Source: Pseudomonadota bacterium
GTDB lineage: Bacteria > Pseudomonadota > Gammaproteobacteria > Burkholderiales > Burkholderiaceae_C
Length of the DNA: 64,000 nt
Direction of reading: 5' to 3'
Assembly: GCA_029780695.1 (NCBI GenBank)
Contig: JAKOYD010000013.1
Location: 24,330-88,329 of the forward strand
Of this stretch, positions 61,766 through 64,000 are shown one piece after another. The notes below the pieces were generated by a model. The model searched no databases, was not told the origin of the DNA, and saw nothing but the letters and a program-made list of their open reading frames with translations. Position 1 is the first letter of the stretch. Each line of letters opens with the position of its first letter. The position numbers were made by a program, and so were the translations under genes.

Positions 61766-62613
61766 GCAACGTCGCGGCTTCCGTGCGCGCCCGCCTGCTC
61801 AACGTCGCCAAGGCTCAGGGCGTGGACTTCAATCAGGTGCTGGTGCGTTTCGCGCTGGAGCGCATCCTCTACCGCCTCTGCCAATCCGAGCACGCGGATC
61901 GCTTTCTGCTCAAAGGTGCGCTGCTGTTCACGCTCTGGTACGACATGCCGCACCGGGCCACGCGCGATGCCGACCTGCTGGGCTTCGGTGCGAGCGATCT
62001 GGAATCCGTGGCCCAGACCTTTCGCGACATCGCCAGCGTCGCCGTGGACGACGGCATCGTGTTCGATCCGGCCTCGGTCGTCGCAGAAGAAACTCGCAAG
62101 GACGCCGGATACGCCGGGGCGCGCATCCTCATCGGTGGCGAGCTGGCCAAGGCGCGATGCAAGACGCAGATCGACGTCGGCTTCGGCGATGCGGTCACAC
62201 CGGCTCCGGTGGACTCGGTCTATCCGGTGTTGCTGGATGACCTGCCTGCGCCTCGCCTGCGCACCTATCCCGTCTACACCGTCATCGCGGAAAAGCTCCA
62301 CGCAATCGCGCTTCTGGGCATGACCAACAGTCGGATGAAGGATTACCTCGACCTGTCGGTGCTGCTGGAGAGGGAATCCCTGGACATCGATCTGCTGGCG
62401 CAAGCGGTGAAGGCCACTTTCGAGCGACGCGGCATGGCCGTGCCCGCCGCACTGCCGATCGGCATGACCGACGAGTTCGCAAACGACACGTCCCGGCAGG
62501 CGCTGTGGCAGGCATTTCTCAAGAAGAACGAACTCGCCCCCGAGCCCCTGGCGGCCATCGTGGTTCGACTGCAGGCGGCCTTGGAACCAGCGTTGCACCG
62601 GGCTGCTCGATGA
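61762..62613 (+). CDS. abiEii: AbiEii/AbiGii-type nucleotidyltransferase toxin
   Basis: 283 residues from the ATG at 61762. The nucleotidyltransferase site is FLLKGALLFTLWYDMPHRAT followed by RDADLLGFG (the D-x-D pair), with the later YTVIAEKLHAIALLGMTNSRMKDYLD segment holding the third acidic residue and the conserved KL-x-A block. Toxins of this class use nucleotides to modify tRNA or other targets. Lies directly after the antitoxin in one operon. Confidence 0.93.
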   Translation: MSNVAASVRARLLNVAKAQGVDFNQVLVRFALERILYRLCQSEHADRFLLKGALLFTLWYDMPHRATRDADLLGFGASDLESVAQTFRDIASVAVDDGIVFDPASVVAEETRKDAGYAGARILIGGELAKARCKTQIDVGFGDAVTPAPVDSVYPVLLDDLPAPRLRTYPVYTVIAEKLHAIALLGMTNSRMKDYLDLSVLLERESLDIDLLAQAVKATFERRGMAVPAALPIGMTDEFANDTSRQALWQAFLKKNELAPEPLAAIVVRLQAALEPALHRAAR

Positions 62614-62698
62614 CGGCTGCCCCATAGGCGCAACGAGCACGCGCCCAACGCCACGGTCGGTCGCGGCTTCCATGCGGATTTTGCATGGAGACCCGACG

Positions 62699-63169
62699 AT
62701 GACCCAACACTGCGCCTGCTGCGGCAGACCTTTCGAACCCCGCCCGCAAGTTCCCGATCAAGCCTACTGTTCAGCGCCCGACTGCCAGCGTGCCCGCAAG
62801 CGCCAGTGGCAACGGGCCAAGCTCCAGTCCGATCCCGACTGCTGAATCAACCAGCGCGCCGCCCAGCAGGCGTGGTCACAGCGCAATCAAGACTACTGGC
62901 ACAACTATCGCGAAGACCGGCCCGAGCACGTGCAGCGCAATCGTGAACAGCAGCGACTGCGTGATGCCAACGGGGCAGATGTCGATCTTGCAAAGATGGA
63001 CGTGTGCGACTTGCCGACTGGCCTGTACCGAATCACGCGGCACCCGGCGTTTCCGAGGGAAAACGGCGATTCTTGGGTCGTCGAGATCACGCCGGTCTGT
63101 GTGACGTGTCCGTGCAAGATGGACGTGTCAAGAGAGGACTTGATCGACACCCTGGCGATCCGCTCGTAA
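62699..63169 (+). pseudogene. Zinc-ribbon-like hypothetical protein broken by an in-frame TGA
   Basis: Frame of 156 codons with ATG at 62699 (GGAG upstream). The start MTQHCACCGRPFEPRPQVPD with CSAPDCQRARKRQWQRAK gives a CxxC...CxxxxC zinc ribbon with a basic helix. TGA at 62843-62845 interrupts after residue 48 (SDPDC-stop-INQRAAQQ); the frame then stays open to 63169. Homologues I remember from mobile regions read through here with Tyr-Arg (TAC CGA), so TGC TGA looks like two transitions. Treated as a decayed gene of an accessory module. Confidence 0.7.
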
Positions 63170-63305
63170 CTTCGACCCCAAACAGGCTCTCGAATGTTCT
63201 GCATGGCAACGATTCCGACCGTGTGTGCTGCCGCCGTGGCGCGGCGTCGCATTCATTGAAAGGAGTGGCGGACCCGAGAGCACCAATCACAGAGTGACCG
63301 GGCCT

Positions 63306-63863
63306 ATGCAAGAAATCGAACCTCCTCCACACCCGCCGGGGTCGGGCCCGGTGTTTCGGGCCGCGCAGTACGTGCGGATGTCGACCGAGCACCAGCAGTA
63401 TTCGACGGAGAACCAGGGCGACAAGATCCGCGAGTACGCCGCCCGGCGCAACATCGAAATCGTCCGCACCTACGCCGACGAGGGCAAAAAAGGGCTGCGC
63501 ATCGACGGGCGGCAAGCACTCCAGCAACTGATCGCCGACGTGCAGGCGGGCACCACCGATTTCCAGATCATCCTCGTCTACGACGTGAGCCGCTGGGGTC
63601 GCTTCCAGGACGCGGACGAAAGCGCCTATTACGAGTACATCTGCCGCCGCGCCGGGATTCAGGTCGCCTACTGCGCCGAGCAGTTCGAGAACGACGGCTC
63701 GCCCGTGTCCACCATCGTCAAGGGCGTCAAGCGCGCGATGGCGGGTGAATACAGCCGTGAGCTGTCGGCGAAGGTGTACGCGGGCCAGTGCCGCTTGATC
63801 GTATGCGCGCGGCGAACCCATCTTGAATCTGCTGCAGTAGGCTGTAACGATCCTGTCCAGTAA
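63306..63863 (+). pseudogene. Serine recombinase, truncated by IS66-type insertion
   Basis: Residues from the ATG at 63306 read as the resolvase domain: AAQYVRMSTEHQQYSTENQG with the catalytic Ser, then RRNIEIVRTYADEGKKGLRI and LVYDVSRWGRFQDADESAYY. Family members continue for several hundred residues; here the match stops at GQCRLI (about 63800) and the frame ends 21 codons later in IS sequence. The remaining recombinase is presumably beyond the window. Confidence 0.88.
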
Positions 63864-64000
63864 GGAGAAGCTGGACACGATGGCAACGCAGATAGTCAGA
63901 AGGCGCAGGCACTACAGCGCCGAATTGAAAGAGCAGATCCTGCTCGAATGCGCACAGCCGGGCGCGTCAGTAGCCAAGATCGCAATGGCGCATGGCATCA
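63801..64000 (+). mobile_element. Left end of an IS66-family insertion sequence
   Basis: The recombinase reading is lost at 63801, where GTATGCGCGCGGCGAACCC begins; IS66 ends start with GTAA-like bases. A tnpA-type frame starts 80 bp inside. The right end and the 8-bp target duplication are outside the window. Confidence 0.7.
63880..64000 (+). CDS. tnpA: IS66-family accessory protein TnpA, 5' part
   Basis: Only 40 codons are in the window. The ATG at 63880 has AAGGAG 12 bases upstream. The reading RRRRHYSAELKEQILLECAQ then PGASVAKIAMAHGI is the helix-turn-helix start of IS66 OrfA (TnpA). tnpB and tnpC should follow outside. Confidence 0.85.
   Translation, partial: MATQIVRRRRHYSAELKEQILLECAQPGASVAKIAMAHGI

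Noticed and set aside
62843..62845. TGA read as selenocysteine because selD is in the window
   Set aside because: The position is Arg in homologues as I recall them, the flanking codon also changed by a transition, and no SECIS-like hairpin was obvious.

Overview
The window is GC-rich, densely coded chromosomal DNA whose gene content and gene order (rsmD-coaD beside two M16 peptidases and ftsY, recJ next to an rpfE-like gene, the lolC-lolD pair, ppk1-sixA) fit a betaproteobacterium of the order Burkholderiales. The several short intergenic repeat families point to Comamonadaceae (Acidovorax/Ottowia-like); this placement is inference from sequence style and not a database result. I saw no rRNA, tRNA or CRISPR array.

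Layout. 1-2.6 kb: the 3' end of rlmB, then a minus-strand run of four small genes (three VOC-fold proteins and one SRPBCC protein) facing a TetR regulator across a double operator. 3.5-11 kb: a DUF1615 lipoprotein, a sirtuin, a short-chain ChrA pair, arsC, a NamZ-like (DUF1343) protein, a DOMON-like protein, and a LysR gene divergent from a methyltransferase. 11-20 kb: two lipoproteins, then a same-strand series olsB - LpxH/PlcP-like phosphoesterase - GT4 glycosyltransferase - ppk1 - sixA, which reads as a phosphorus-economy and membrane-lipid-remodelling cluster, then two CHRD-domain lipoproteins. 20-31 kb: a YgiQ radical SAM protein, fhs, rhodanese, an EF-G paralogue, DUF924, an RNB ribonuclease, a cold-shock/DUF1294 membrane protein and a CoA-transferase. 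31-39 kb: pobA divergent from an IclR regulator, followed by a complete livKHMGF-type ABC transporter, together a likely aromatic-acid uptake and catabolism locus. 39-52 kb: an NDH-2-like flavoprotein, ftsY, selD, two M16 peptidases, a hemerythrin, rsmD, coaD, fpr, an IPTL-CTERM protein, recJ and an rpfE-like gene. 53-60.7 kb: lolC, lolD, a MoxR-DUF58-VWA operon, an S1C protease and a TatD hydrolase. From about 60.7 kb to the end the DNA is accessory: an AbiE-type toxin-antitoxin pair, a zinc-ribbon pseudogene, and a serine recombinase cut by an IS66-type element that runs off the window.

The most unusual layer is the repeats. Family A (about 105 bp, 7 copies) and family B (about 110-195 bp palindromes, 5 copies) sit almost immediately after stop codons; all A copies have the same end facing the stop. 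Family C (about 50-65 bp, at least 16 copies) is mostly intergenic but has entered genes: it lies in frame inside ygiQ and the DUF58 gene and supplies the start codon and first residues of an M16 peptidase. A 155-bp tandem duplication, part family A and part gene start, has copied the 5' end of lolD in frame. A 171-bp inverted-repeat (MITE-like) element provides the stop codon of recJ.
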